Source: Lentimicrobiaceae bacterium (GTDB lineage: Bacteria; Bacteroidota; Bacteroidia; Bacteroidales; SKPS01). From it: DNA of 22,893 nt. The stretch is taken from positions 1-22,893 of the forward strand of contig SKPS01000154.1 of assembly GCA_007119395.1 (NCBI GenBank). The letters run 5' to 3'. The notes beneath the pieces are model-generated. The model was given only the letters and a program-made list of their open reading frames with translations. It was not told the origin of the DNA and searched no databases. Of this stretch, positions 14,383-22,621 are shown piece after piece (position 1 is the stretch's first letter; each line of letters opens with the position of its first letter). A program made the position numbers and the translations under genes.

Positions 14383-16548
14383 ATGGCAGTAATTGGTTCT
14401 ATCCGAAAGCGTTCTACGCTATTGCTCATCGTGATTGGCGGAGCACTCGTGTTGTTTGTGTTGAGTGACTTCCTGATGGGTTCCGGAGGCGGTGGTGGCC
14501 GCAGTCAGCGCATTGAGCCTTTGGCTACGGTCTTTGGTGATGATTTAGACTTCAGGCAGCTTGACTTTGAAGTGCAGCAGCAGATCGAATTACAGAAAGA
14601 TCAGAACCCTGACTATTCACCGGCCGGTATTGAAATGTTTCAATTGCGGCAACAGCGCTTTAACCAGAAAGTGCGTGAGATGATCTATATGAAGCATGCT
14701 GAAGGACTTGGACTGGCACTCGATCTCGAGTATTCTACCGTGCCGGCAGTGAGTCTGGCAGAGTTCAGAGACATGCTCATGGGCAGCGATCCTCACCCTG
14801 AAATACGACGCGTGTTTAGTGATGAAACGGGTCGGTTTGATCCGGCACAGGTGCGCAACGTGCTCGAAAACCAGCACCAAATGGACTTTATCCAGCAACT
14901 GCAGTGGCACTTGTTCCTGGAAGAGATTAAGCGCGAAAGACTCTCCACCAAATACCAGAATCTGGTCAATAAAACCTTCTACTATCCAACCCCTTTGGCA
15001 AAGCTTGCCTACCATCACAGCCGTGACCAGGCATCGTTCCGCTTTGTGGCCAAAAGATATGCCTCTATCCCTGACGACGAAGTGCAGCTCTCAGAGGAAG
15101 ACTTCCGGAAATACTACGAAGAGAATAAAAAACAGTTTGACCGTGAGGCAGAGGCCACCATCAACTTTGTGATCTTTGAAGCAAGACCAACCCCTGAAGA
15201 TGTAAACAGAATCGAAGAACGGTTTGTTGAGCTCTTTGAGCAACTGCAACAGACCGATGATCCCGAGGTATTCCTCAACATCAATTCACACGATCCGTTC
15301 GACAGCTCGTGGTTTAAAAAGGGGGAGTTGCCCTTGATGGTTGATTCCATGTTGTTCAATGCTGAGCCCGGCACTGTATATGGGCCTTTTGTAGATCAAA
15401 ACAAATACAAAGGTGCCATGCTGCTGGAAGCTGAAAACCGTCCTGATTCCCTGAGGGCAAGTCATATTCTCCTCGCTTTCAGAGGTGCTATGAATGCCGA
15501 CGAGAACATCACCCGTTCACGTACTGAAGCCGAGTTCTTGGCCGACAGCCTGTTGGGGGAACTGCAAGCCAACCCCGCCATGTTTGAAATGCTTGCCGGA
15601 TCCTCGCTCTCTGATGACGTAGGATCACGGATGAACATGGGTGACCTGAACTGGTTCTCGGAGCATATGATGGTGCCTGAATTTTCACAGGCAGTGCTGA
15701 ACACAGAGGTAGGAGAGTTTACCGTAGCAGAATCACAGTTCGGATTTCACGTGATCAGGGTGACCGGCAAAAAGAACTTCTCACGGCAGGTGCGTGTGGC
15801 GCTCCTCACCAGAGAGCTTGAACCATCACGTGAAACCATTGCCGCAGAATTTGGCAGAGCCAGCCGGTTCAACAATAATGTGACTTCCATCGATACCTTT
15901 GAAGAGATGCTCGAGCAGAAAGGGGTGGCAGGATCAGAAGCTACTCTCACGAAAGATATGTATGCTGTTCAGACCATGACGGATGGAAGGGAGATTGTAC
16001 GGTGGGCTTTCAACAAAGAGAACAAACCGGGTCAGAGTGTCAGAATGTTCGAATTCCCTGACCGTTTTCAATATGTGGTGATCATTCTCAAATCACGTCG
16101 TGACAAAGGGATCTGGCCATTTGACGAAGAGCTGAAGAGACACATAGAGCCATTGGTCATCAACCAGAAGAAGTTTGAAATGGCTGCTGCCGAGTTTGAA
16201 GCCGCCAACGCCCGTGATATCAACCAGATTGCCTCAACAACAGGCCTTACAGTAGATACTGCTGCCGTGTCGTTCAGCATGTCAACACTGATCAATTATG
16301 GCCCTGAAGGGAAAGTGATTGGTTCCGCTTTCGGGTTACCCAAAGGGCAGTTAAGCCAACCCATCAGAGGCGTTCAGTCTGCTTTTGTAATGGTTGTAGA
16401 CGAAAGAACAAGGGCCGATGAAACCGATGACTTCACCAGTGCTATCAACAGCGAAAGGCAACTCTATCGTCAGCTGATGCAGCAAAACTTCGATCGTGCC
16501 TTGGAAAAGGCCGCCAATGTTACCGATAACAGTATTCTTTGGTTCTGA
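14383..16548 (+). CDS. PpiD/SurA-type peptidyl-prolyl cis-trans isomerase
   Basis: This 721-residue membrane-anchored periplasmic folding factor has one N-terminal helix (about 12-31: TLLLIVIGGALVLFVLSDFL), a glycine run, and then a SurA_N/PpiD-like helical chaperone region (about 45-250) with FNQKVREMIYMKHAEGLGL. One parvulin (PPIC) domain sits at about 356-463: RASHILLAFRG, SSLSDDVGSRMNMGDLNWFSEHMMVPEF, and ESQFGFHVIRVTGKK. A long C-terminal part with strand-helix pattern follows. PpiD-like proteins handle newly exported outer membrane proteins, which fits the barrel and lipoprotein genes upstream. Its own promoter and a strong terminator frame it. It could be named ppiD, but Bacteroidetes homologues are only loosely related to E. 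coli PpiD. Confidence 0.9.
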   Translation: MAVIGSIRKRSTLLLIVIGGALVLFVLSDFLMGSGGGGGRSQRIEPLATVFGDDLDFRQLDFEVQQQIELQKDQNPDYSPAGIEMFQLRQQRFNQKVREMIYMKHAEGLGLALDLEYSTVPAVSLAEFRDMLMGSDPHPEIRRVFSDETGRFDPAQVRNVLENQHQMDFIQQLQWHLFLEEIKRERLSTKYQNLVNKTFYYPTPLAKLAYHHSRDQASFRFVAKRYASIPDDEVQLSEEDFRKYYEENKKQFDREAEATINFVIFEARPTPEDVNRIEERFVELFEQLQQTDDPEVFLNINSHDPFDSSWFKKGELPLMVDSMLFNAEPGTVYGPFVDQNKYKGAMLLEAENRPDSLRASHILLAFRGAMNADENITRSRTEAEFLADSLLGELQANPAMFEMLAGSSLSDDVGSRMNMGDLNWFSEHMMVPEFSQAVLNTEVGEFTVAESQFGFHVIRVTGKKNFSRQVRVALLTRELEPSRETIAAEFGRASRFNNNVTSIDTFEEMLEQKGVAGSEATLTKDMYAVQTMTDGREIVRWAFNKENKPGQSVRMFEFPDRFQYVVIILKSRRDKGIWPFDEELKRHIEPLVINQKKFEMAAAEFEAANARDINQIASTTGLTVDTAAVSFSMSTLINYGPEGKVIGSAFGLPKGQLSQPIRGVQSAFVMVVDERTRADETDDFTSAINSERQLYRQLMQQNFDRALEKAANVTDNSILWF

Positions 16549-16577
16549 TTATCTTACCATCATGTTTAAATGAAGGC

Positions 16578-16612
16578 AAAAGGGGAGTGCAGTAATTCAC
16601 TCTCCTTTTTTT
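16578..16612 (+). terminator. Intrinsic terminator of the isomerase gene
   Basis: GGGGAGTG at about 16582-16589 pairs with CACTCTCC at about 16598-16605 (one G-U pair), extended by flanking A and T bases and followed by seven T (16606-16612). It ends the envelope gene series. Confidence 0.85.
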
Positions 16613-16634
16613 ATGGAAAAACAACAACAAGACC

Positions 16635-17195
16635 ATGAAATCATTTGCAGACCTGATTCGGGAGCGACAGAGTGTCAGACGGTTCGATGATCGACCTGTC
16701 TCTGAAGAGATTGTTCGTGCTTGTATTGAGGCGGCACGGTTGTCACCGTCGGCAAGCAATGCGCAACCCTGGTCGTTTATAGTGGTCAATGAGCCGGAGC
16801 TGACAAAGCAGGTGGCACATGCCACTTTCGACAAGTTGGTCCCTTTTAATAAGTTTGTTCCGCAGGCACCGGTGATCGTGGCGTTTGTCATAGAAAAAAC
16901 CAAAACAATCACCCGGTTGGGTGGTGCCATCAAAGACAGAGACTTTCAATGGTGTGATCATGGCATTGCGGCTGCGCACTTCTGTCTGATGGCTGCTGAG
17001 CAGGGTGTGGGAACCTGTATGCTGGGGTGGTTCAATGAGAAAAAGGTGAAAAAGCTATTGGCAATTCCTCGCAAAAAGAGAATCAGTATGTTGATTGCCA
17101 TGGGCTATCCACCCGATGACTACCATATACGGGAAAAGATACGGAAACCATCAGAGGCTGTGTTGTCTTTTAATAAATATGATATAGGCCGTTAA
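16635..17195 (+). CDS. Nitroreductase-family FMN oxidoreductase
   Basis: This 186-residue protein of the nitroreductase fold is an FMN-dependent NAD(P)H oxidoreductase, usually dimeric and cytoplasmic. The N-terminal FMN motif RERQSVRRFDDRPV (about 9-22) is complete, followed by EAARLSPSASNAQPWSFIVV with the S-NAQPW flavin loop. GIAAAHFCLMAAEQGVGTCMLGWF (about 115-138) is the second conserved block, and IAMGYPPD is the third. The length and blocks match the common Bacteroidetes nitroreductases of unknown physiological substrate. It follows the terminator by about 20 bases; no promoter of the usual type is visible in that gap, so its expression is unclear. Confidence 0.9.
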   Translation: MKSFADLIRERQSVRRFDDRPVSEEIVRACIEAARLSPSASNAQPWSFIVVNEPELTKQVAHATFDKLVPFNKFVPQAPVIVAFVIEKTKTITRLGGAIKDRDFQWCDHGIAAAHFCLMAAEQGVGTCMLGWFNEKKVKKLLAIPRKKRISMLIAMGYPPDDYHIREKIRKPSEAVLSFNKYDIGR

Positions 17196-17248
17196 CAAAT
17201 GTGGTGATCATACTTCATTATCTCAAACGGATTGATTATCTTCGTGGC

Positions 17249-17770
17249 ATGAATCTCCGGATACTTCTTGTTGTTTGGTTGTTGCCGCTGACATTTATAG
17301 GTGTTCAGGCAGGCACACTGCAAGTTGAGTCTGACACCACAGACAATGGATACAGCCCTGCGGTATTTCCCGGGGGGCTTGATTCCCTGTACAAGCATCT
17401 TGAAGACAACTTCCGTTTGTCGCGGGTTGACAACCCTTTTGCGTTGCATGAGGAGCTGGTCGCTGATGTGCGGTTAACGATCAACAGGAAGGGAGAGGTG
17501 ATCCATATGACCAGTGGTGGGTCATGGGTTGAGTATGAGCTGGAGCGTGCTTTCAGGTCGTTACCGCCCTTTGAGCCGGCCACACTGGACGGGGAACCGG
17601 TGAACTCCTATATGGAGTTGCGCTTTATGTTTCTGATCCAGGGCAACCGCCTCCGGGTAATCGATCATATTCACGACGTGAGCACTTCGCGAACCCGGGA
17701 ATCGGGTTGGTTTAAGGCAACACTGGTGGGCGCAGCCGTGTTGATCTTTCTGCTATTGTGGGGGTTGTAA
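17249..17770 (+). CDS. TonB-C-like domain protein with a C-terminal membrane helix
   Basis: This protein has 173 residues from the ATG at 17249. The N-terminal MNLRILLVVWLLPLTFIGVQA is a signal peptide or anchor. The middle (about 40-135) resembles the TonB C-terminal fold: FPGGLDSLYKHLEDNFR, then VADVRLTINRKGEVIHMTSGG, then ELERAFRSLPPFEPATLDGEPV, then ELRFMFLI. The end is a membrane helix, FKATLVGAAVLIFLLLWGL, with almost nothing after it. In normal TonB proteins the anchor is N-terminal and this domain ends the chain, so the C-terminal helix is unusual. The domain would lie in the periplasm. The frame is open to 17201, but the part before 17249 has no signal-peptide character. No ExbB/ExbD genes are near. 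Confidence 0.7.
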   Translation: MNLRILLVVWLLPLTFIGVQAGTLQVESDTTDNGYSPAVFPGGLDSLYKHLEDNFRLSRVDNPFALHEELVADVRLTINRKGEVIHMTSGGSWVEYELERAFRSLPPFEPATLDGEPVNSYMELRFMFLIQGNRLRVIDHIHDVSTSRTRESGWFKATLVGAAVLIFLLLWGL

Positions 17771-17843
17771 AAACAACTCAGATAAAGGTTTTGCAACAAC
17801 CTGATGGGTTGGGACAGCGTTATCCGGCAGATCCTCTCTGCTG

Positions 17844-18434
17844 TTACTGGTCGGCTGTGTTGACCGGATCGGGGAAAATGTACTGTTCAGTTACCTTGGG
17901 GTAAAAGCGATACTCCAGTTCGTGAATCCTTTTGGCCAGACTCTCAGTGGTATCATCGGGAAGCACGGGGCATGTCTCCTGAAAAAGAATTCGTCCTTCA
18001 TCGTACTGTTCATTGACCAGGTGAATGGTGATGCCTGACACCTCCTCTTTGTTTTCGAGTACTGCATTGTGCACATGGGCACCATACATCCCTTTACCAC
18101 CATATTTCGGAAGCAAAGCCGGGTGGATATTCAGGATCTTGTTTGGCCAGGCCTGGATGATATCAGGGTGTATTTTCAGAAGAAAGCCTGCCAGGATCAG
18201 ATAGTCGATATGTTTTTCCTGGAGCACCTGGATGATCTCTTGTGGTTCACGCCAGTGCTTGCCAGCAAGTACCATTGTTGGGACCTGGTGACGGAGAGCT
18301 TTCTCAAGCACTTTGGCATCAGGGTTATTAGAAATGACCAGCCCAACCGAAATCAATGCATGACCAGCAAAATACCTAATCATGTTTTCAGCATTGGTAC
18401 CACTACCCGACGCCAGGATGGCTAAACGTATCAT
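17844..18434 (-). CDS. purN: Phosphoribosylglycinamide formyltransferase
   Basis: PurN transfers a formyl group from 10-formyltetrahydrofolate to GAR in purine synthesis. This 196-residue protein is of family length. The phosphate loop LASGSGTNAENMI is at 7-19, and the catalytic block NIHPALLPKYGGKGMYGAHVH is at about 102-122 with N102 and H104. GITIHLVNEQYDEGRIL holds H138 and D145, equal to the catalytic set N-H-D of the E. coli enzyme. It is transcribed away from acpP, from its own promoter. No other pur gene is present. Confidence 0.95.
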   Translation of the reverse strand: MIRLAILASGSGTNAENMIRYFAGHALISVGLVISNNPDAKVLEKALRHQVPTMVLAGKHWREPQEIIQVLQEKHIDYLILAGFLLKIHPDIIQAWPNKILNIHPALLPKYGGKGMYGAHVHNAVLENKEEVSGITIHLVNEQYDEGRILFQETCPVLPDDTTESLAKRIHELEYRFYPKVTEQYIFPDPVNTADQ

Positions 18435-18454
18435 ATCAACTGGGAATTGAATCG

Positions 18455-18484
18455 CAAAAGTAAGAAAAAAACAACTCGTGCAAA
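18455..18484 (-). promoter_or_regulatory. Promoter of purN
   Basis: On the minus strand TTTG (18481-18484), an 18-base spacer and TACTTTTG (18455-18462) match the consensus, about 20 bases before the purN ATG at 18434. Confidence 0.7.
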
Positions 18485-18548
18485 GCGGTGGTACACGTAT
18501 GTTTTCGGTAGGCAGGTTCAGGTTGCGGAGTCACCCTGATTTTTTTTA

Positions 18549-18580
18549 TTTGCATGGTTGGGGATAAATTAGTTACTTTG
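18549..18580 (+). promoter_or_regulatory. Promoter of acpP-fabF
   Basis: TTTG at 18549-18552, a 20-base spacer and TTACTTTG at 18573-18580 are seen. The -7 box has one mismatch, the same TTACTTTG as at mazE. The acpP ATG follows 30 bases downstream. Confidence 0.7.
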
Positions 18581-18610
18581 CACCCTGTTTAACCAAAAAA
18601 CTAGAAAATT

Positions 18611-18847
18611 ATGTCTGACATTGCAACAAGAGTTAAGGCGATAATCGTCGACAAGCTTGGTGTTGATGAGAACGAAGTAACACCGGAAGCGAGTTTCACC
18701 AATGATCTGGGTGCGGATTCGCTGGATACTGTTGAGCTGATCATGGAGTTTGAGAAGGAATTCAGCATTGCTATTCCTGATGATCAGGCGGAAAAGATCG
18801 GTAGTGTAGGGGAGGCGATCTCTTACATTGAAAACAACCTGAAATAA
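18611..18847 (+). CDS. acpP: Acyl carrier protein
   Basis: This 78-residue acidic protein carries fatty acyl chains on a phosphopantetheine arm. The attachment serine is S37 in the invariant GADSLDTVELIMEFEKEF, followed by IPDDQAEKIGSVGEAISYI. All features of the standard type II fatty acid synthase carrier are present. It is 15 bases upstream of fabF, in the usual acpP-fabF operon. Its cofactor ultimately derives from coenzyme A, whose synthesis begins with coaX in this window. Confidence 0.98.
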   Translation: MSDIATRVKAIIVDKLGVDENEVTPEASFTNDLGADSLDTVELIMEFEKEFSIAIPDDQAEKIGSVGEAISYIENNLK

Positions 18848-18862
18848 TTAACAATTATCTTC

Positions 18863-20119
18863 ATGGAACTGAAGCGGGTAGTAGTCACCGGCTTAGGTTC
18901 ATTGACTCCTTTGGGCAATACCACTCAGGCTTACTGGGAGGGGTTGCTCAATGGGGTTAGTGGCGCCGGCATGATTACGCATTTCGATGCAGAAAAATTT
19001 AAGACACGTTTTGCGTGTGAGATAAAGAATTTCGATCCAAAGGATCACTTTGAGCGCAAAGAGGTTCGAAAGATTGATTTGTATACACAGTATGCCATGG
19101 TAACGGCTGAGGAGGCGTTACAGCAGGCTGGTCTGCTTGAGTCGGGGTTTGATCCTGACCGGGTGGGTGTAATTTGGGCATCAGGGATTGGTGGTCTGCA
19201 TACTTTCTACGAGGAAGTGCGTGATTTTTCGAGGGGTGATGGCACCCCGAGGTTCAGCCCATTCTTCATCCCCAAGATGATTGCAGACATTGCCGCAGGG
19301 CATATCTCGATCAAATACGGGTTCCGTGGCCCCAACTTTACCACGACCTCGGCCTGTGCATCTGCGGCCAACTCCATCATTGATGCCTTTAACTACATCC
19401 GTCTTGGGAAAGCCGATGTAATCGTTACAGGTGGATCCGAAGCACCCATCAATGAGCCGGGTGTAGGTGGTTTTAATGCACTCCATGCCCTGTCAACACG
19501 TAACGATGATCCGTTAACGGCATCACGTCCGTTTGACGTTAACCGCGATGGATTTGTGCTGGGTGAAGGTGCAGGAGCCCTGATACTGGAAGAGCGTGAA
19601 TACGCACTGGCCAGAGGTGCCAATATCATCTGTGAGCTTGGCGGTGCAGGAATGTCTGCCGATGCACACCATATCACCTCTCCACACCCCGAAGGCTATG
19701 GCGCCATGATGTGTATGAAAAACGCCCTGGAAGATGCCTCTTTGCCTATCGAAGAGATCGACCACATTAATACCCATGGCACCTCTACACCTCTTGGTGA
19801 TATTGCTGAACCAAAAGCCATTGTATCACTCTTCAAAGAGCATGCATACAACATAAACATCAATTCAACCAAGTCGATGACAGGTCACCTGTTGGGCGCT
19901 GCCGGCGCTGCCGAAGCCATTGCTACCATACTGGCTGTGCAACACGATATGGTGCCACCCACAATCAACTTCACAACCCCTGATCCCGAAATCGACAACA
20001 AGCTAAACTTCACCTTTGGTAACAAAGCTGTTCCAAGAACCGTGAATGCAGCCATTAGCAATACCTTTGGATTTGGTGGCCACAATGCAGCCATCATCTT
20101 CAAAAAACATGTAAAGTAA
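18863..20119 (+). CDS. fabF: Beta-ketoacyl-ACP synthase II
   Basis: FabF condenses malonyl-ACP with acyl-ACP to lengthen fatty acids in the cytoplasm. The 418-residue protein has the full thiolase fold with catalytic C165 (TTSACASAANSI), H305 (NTHGTSTPLGD) and H342 (STKSMTGHLLGAAG). It also has the family end NTFGFGGHNAAIIFKK. Length and motifs match KAS II rather than KAS III. It lies between acpP and rnc with short gaps. Confidence 0.97.
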   Translation: MELKRVVVTGLGSLTPLGNTTQAYWEGLLNGVSGAGMITHFDAEKFKTRFACEIKNFDPKDHFERKEVRKIDLYTQYAMVTAEEALQQAGLLESGFDPDRVGVIWASGIGGLHTFYEEVRDFSRGDGTPRFSPFFIPKMIADIAAGHISIKYGFRGPNFTTTSACASAANSIIDAFNYIRLGKADVIVTGGSEAPINEPGVGGFNALHALSTRNDDPLTASRPFDVNRDGFVLGEGAGALILEEREYALARGANIICELGGAGMSADAHHITSPHPEGYGAMMCMKNALEDASLPIEEIDHINTHGTSTPLGDIAEPKAIVSLFKEHAYNININSTKSMTGHLLGAAGAAEAIATILAVQHDMVPPTINFTTPDPEIDNKLNFTFGNKAVPRTVNAAISNTFGFGGHNAAIIFKKHVK

Positions 20120-20123
20120 TCGC

Positions 20124-20897
20124 TTGAAAATACCTCTCTTTCAGCGGCGTAAAAAGCAACAGCGCAGCGAAGACGAGGCGCTGATAGCTTTTGTAAAAAA
20201 TATTTTCGGGTTTACGCCCGGAAATATTTTTTTGTATAAACAGGCCATGAGGCACCGATCGATCGCTGCCACCATCAAAGCGGGAGTGAAAGATTCTAAC
20301 GAAAGGCTTGAGTTCCTCGGCGATGCTGTGCTCGGAACCATCGTGGCCGATTACCTCTTCCAGAAATACCCTTTCCGCGAAGAGGGGTTCCTGACCGAAA
20401 CCCGCTCGAAAATTGTGAGCCGGGCTACCCTCAATAAGCTGGGATGGAAAATCGGAATACACAAACACCTGCTGACCAGTCCTGACCTCACGAAACACCC
20501 CTCTTCAACCCTGATGGGTGATGCCATGGAAGCACTCATCGGCGCCATCTATATCGACAAAGGGTTTCGGTTTACCCAACAACGTGTGGTGCGTTACCTC
20601 CTTGAAATACACATGGATATAACCGATGTGATTGATACAGAGGTGAACTACAAAAGCCGTATGCTTGAATGGGCGCAACACCACAAACACCTCCTCGAAT
20701 TTCGTTTGGCCGAAGAGATCACCCTAAAAAGGCAGCAGAGGCAATATCGAATCGAACTGGTTTTGAATGAAAAAGTAATCGCCGAAGCAATTGATTACTC
20801 TATCAAAGGAGCGGAGCAACGGGCAGCCGAAAAGGCTTTCCTGCGCCTCTCAGAAGCAGGGCAGATTGGTGGTGACCCACCCCATTCAACTCCCTGA
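20124..20897 (+). CDS. rnc: Ribonuclease III
   Basis: RNase III cuts double-stranded RNA in rRNA and mRNA processing. The 257-residue protein has the catalytic signature NERLEFLGDAVLG (59-71, with E63 and D67) and the second acidic site GDAMEALIGAIYID (132-145). A double-stranded RNA binding domain follows (about 184-248: YKSRMLEWAQHH...GAEQRAAEKAFLRL). The start used is a TTG four bases after the fabF stop. No ATG occurs before residue 42, and the N-terminal NIFGFTPGNIFLYKQAM belongs to the conserved region, so TTG is needed. Translation is probably coupled to fabF. Confidence 0.94.
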   Translation: MKIPLFQRRKKQQRSEDEALIAFVKNIFGFTPGNIFLYKQAMRHRSIAATIKAGVKDSNERLEFLGDAVLGTIVADYLFQKYPFREEGFLTETRSKIVSRATLNKLGWKIGIHKHLLTSPDLTKHPSSTLMGDAMEALIGAIYIDKGFRFTQQRVVRYLLEIHMDITDVIDTEVNYKSRMLEWAQHHKHLLEFRLAEEITLKRQQRQYRIELVLNEKVIAEAIDYSIKGAEQRAAEKAFLRLSEAGQIGGDPPHSTP

Positions 20898-20908
20898 GGA
20901 ATTATCAC

Positions 20909-20916
20909 TACCTTTG
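20909..20916 (+). promoter_or_regulatory. -7 box TACCTTTG for lgt
   Basis: This is an exact TAnnTTTG match 24 bases before the lgt ATG at 20940. A -33 TTTG is not obvious. Confidence 0.55.
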
Positions 20917-20939
20917 CACTCTTTTAAAACGTCAACTGA

Positions 20940-21794
20940 ATGACTATTCTGCAAATCGTGTGGGACGTCTCCCCTGAAGTGTTTCCCGGCACTGCCATCC
21001 CCGTGCGTTGGTACGGACTTCTCTTTGCCTCAGGCTTCGTCATTGCCTACTTGCTGATGATGAGGATCTTTAAGCGTGAAGGTGTGCCAATTAAACACCT
21101 GGAAGACTTAACCCTGTACATTGGCATTGGCACCGTGGTGGGCGCCAGATTAGGTCATTGCTTGTTTTACGAACCGTCTATTTACTTGGCTGAGCCCATC
21201 AGAATACTCTATATATGGGAGGGAGGTCTTGCCTCACACGGCGCCGCCGTAGGTATATTGCTGGCCCTTTACCTCTTCACCAGAAAATACAAATACCACT
21301 ATGTGGGAATGCTCGATAAACTCGCCGTAGTGATCCCTGTTGCAGGTGCCATGGTTAGGTTTGGAAACCTGGCCAATTCAGAAATATATGGCAAAGCCAC
21401 CACATTACCGTGGGGATTTGAGTTCAGACAATCGTATGTTGCGGCACACCGCTTTGAACCCCACCACCCGACTCAGATCTATGAAGCACTCGCCTATCTC
21501 TTTATAACGCTGCTACTCTGGAAATTATATCACGGCAAAAAAAGACAACCCACCGGATTCCTCTTCGGACTCTTCCTGGTGCTGCTTTTCACGATGAGGT
21601 TCCTTATTGAGTTTGTGAAAGAACCACAGGTGCTCTTTGAAGCCGACATGGCATTGAACATGGGGCAGCTTTTGAGTGTTCCTTTTATAATAGCAGGTGG
21701 TGTGATGATGATGCTTTCGAAGCGGGGTAGGCCTGTAGATTCACCAGCAGATAGTGTTAAGGACGAAACAACAAACAACGAACAACAACCGTGA
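20940..21794 (+). CDS. lgt: Phosphatidylglycerol-prolipoprotein diacylglyceryl transferase
   Basis: Lgt moves diacylglycerol from phosphatidylglycerol to the lipobox cysteine of prolipoproteins at the inner membrane. The 284-residue protein has about seven membrane helices. Conserved parts are IPVRWYGLLFASGF near the start, GTVVGARLGHCLFY, the active-site region EGGLASHGA (H100, equal to E. coli H103) and the signature VRFGNLANSEIYG (R140, equal to E. coli R143). HPTQIYEALAYL and LRFLIEFVKEPQ-like sequence follow. The last 25 residues are hydrophilic. Its substrates would include the TPR and LptC-like lipoproteins of this window. Confidence 0.95.
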   Translation: MTILQIVWDVSPEVFPGTAIPVRWYGLLFASGFVIAYLLMMRIFKREGVPIKHLEDLTLYIGIGTVVGARLGHCLFYEPSIYLAEPIRILYIWEGGLASHGAAVGILLALYLFTRKYKYHYVGMLDKLAVVIPVAGAMVRFGNLANSEIYGKATTLPWGFEFRQSYVAAHRFEPHHPTQIYEALAYLFITLLLWKLYHGKKRQPTGFLFGLFLVLLFTMRFLIEFVKEPQVLFEADMALNMGQLLSVPFIIAGGVMMMLSKRGRPVDSPADSVKDETTNNEQQP

Positions 21795-21809
21795 TAACTG
21801 TGCACTGTT

Positions 21810-22595
21810 ATGATGCGTAAACTGATGCGTTTTCTTGTGCGGAATGTTCCACGACCCTGGCTGATCAGGATGAGCGGGTTGTTTGGTGTTATCGTGAAAC
21901 CTTTTTACAAAGGATCCCGTTACCAGTGCCCTGTTTGTGAAAACAGATTCAGGAAGCTACTCCCTTATGGCAACAAAGGAGCCGACAACCGATTGTGCCC
22001 CTCCTGCATGTCGCTGGAAAGGCATCGTTTGCTGTGGCTTTATCTGAAAAACAGAACAACCTTTTTCACCACCCGATACAACGTGCTGCATGTGGCGCCC
22101 GAACAGTCGTTTCTGAAACGTTTCAGGGCCATGCCAAACCTTACCTACACCACTGCTGATCTTGTGTCTCCGCTGGCAGATGTAAAGATGGACATTCAGG
22201 ACATCCCTTTCCCTGACAACACCTTCGATGTGGTGTTTTGCAATCATGTATTGGAACATGTTGACGATGACAAGGTAGCGATGAAGGAGATCTTCCGGGT
22301 GATCAAACCCGGTGGTTGGGCCATCATGCAGGTACCTATTCAATGGGAAAACAACTACACCTTTGAAGATCCTTCGATTACCACGGAAGCTGACAGGGAG
22401 AAGTTTTTCGGGCAGTACGACCATGTCCGTTTCCACGGAACTGACTACCCGGATCGCTTGCGCAGCGCAGGGTTTGAAGTGGATGATGAGGATTTTCTGA
22501 ACACATTTTCGGAAGAGGAGAAAACATATTATCGATTGCCACAACGGGAGATGATCTGGAGATCTGTAAAGCCTGTTGAGCAAGCGGTATCATAA
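21810..22595 (+). CDS. SAM-dependent methyltransferase with N-terminal zinc knuckle
   Basis: This 261-residue protein has two parts. Residues 38-75 have CPVC (C40, C43) and CPSC (C63, C66) in the pattern YQCPVCENRFRKLLPYG...RLCPSCMSLERHRLLW, a likely zinc site. Residues 90-215 are a class I methyltransferase of the Methyltransf_11 type: VLHVAPEQSFLKRF as motif I (lacking the usual GxGxG), then MDIQDIPFPDNTFDVVFCNHVLEHVDDD, then EIFRVIKPGGWAIMQVP. The C-terminus (FFGQYDHVRFHGTDYPDRLRSAGFEV) is also typical. The substrate is not evident; relatives occur near polysaccharide genes. It lies 15 bases after lgt and 26 bases before ahcY, which would remove the S-adenosylhomocysteine it makes. Confidence 0.83.
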   Translation: MMRKLMRFLVRNVPRPWLIRMSGLFGVIVKPFYKGSRYQCPVCENRFRKLLPYGNKGADNRLCPSCMSLERHRLLWLYLKNRTTFFTTRYNVLHVAPEQSFLKRFRAMPNLTYTTADLVSPLADVKMDIQDIPFPDNTFDVVFCNHVLEHVDDDKVAMKEIFRVIKPGGWAIMQVPIQWENNYTFEDPSITTEADREKFFGQYDHVRFHGTDYPDRLRSAGFEVDDEDFLNTFSEEEKTYYRLPQREMIWRSVKPVEQAVS

Positions 22596-22621
22596 ACAAT
22601 AACAACAAATAATCAACAGAT

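Noticed and set aside
17237..17244. TATCTTCG as a promoter for the TonB-C-like gene
   Set aside because: It has one mismatch and lies only five bases before the chosen ATG, so transcription would start within the coding region.
21957..22583. 208-codon minus-strand reading frame
   Set aside because: It is antisense to the methyltransferase gene, whose motifs are clear; no family resemblance was seen.
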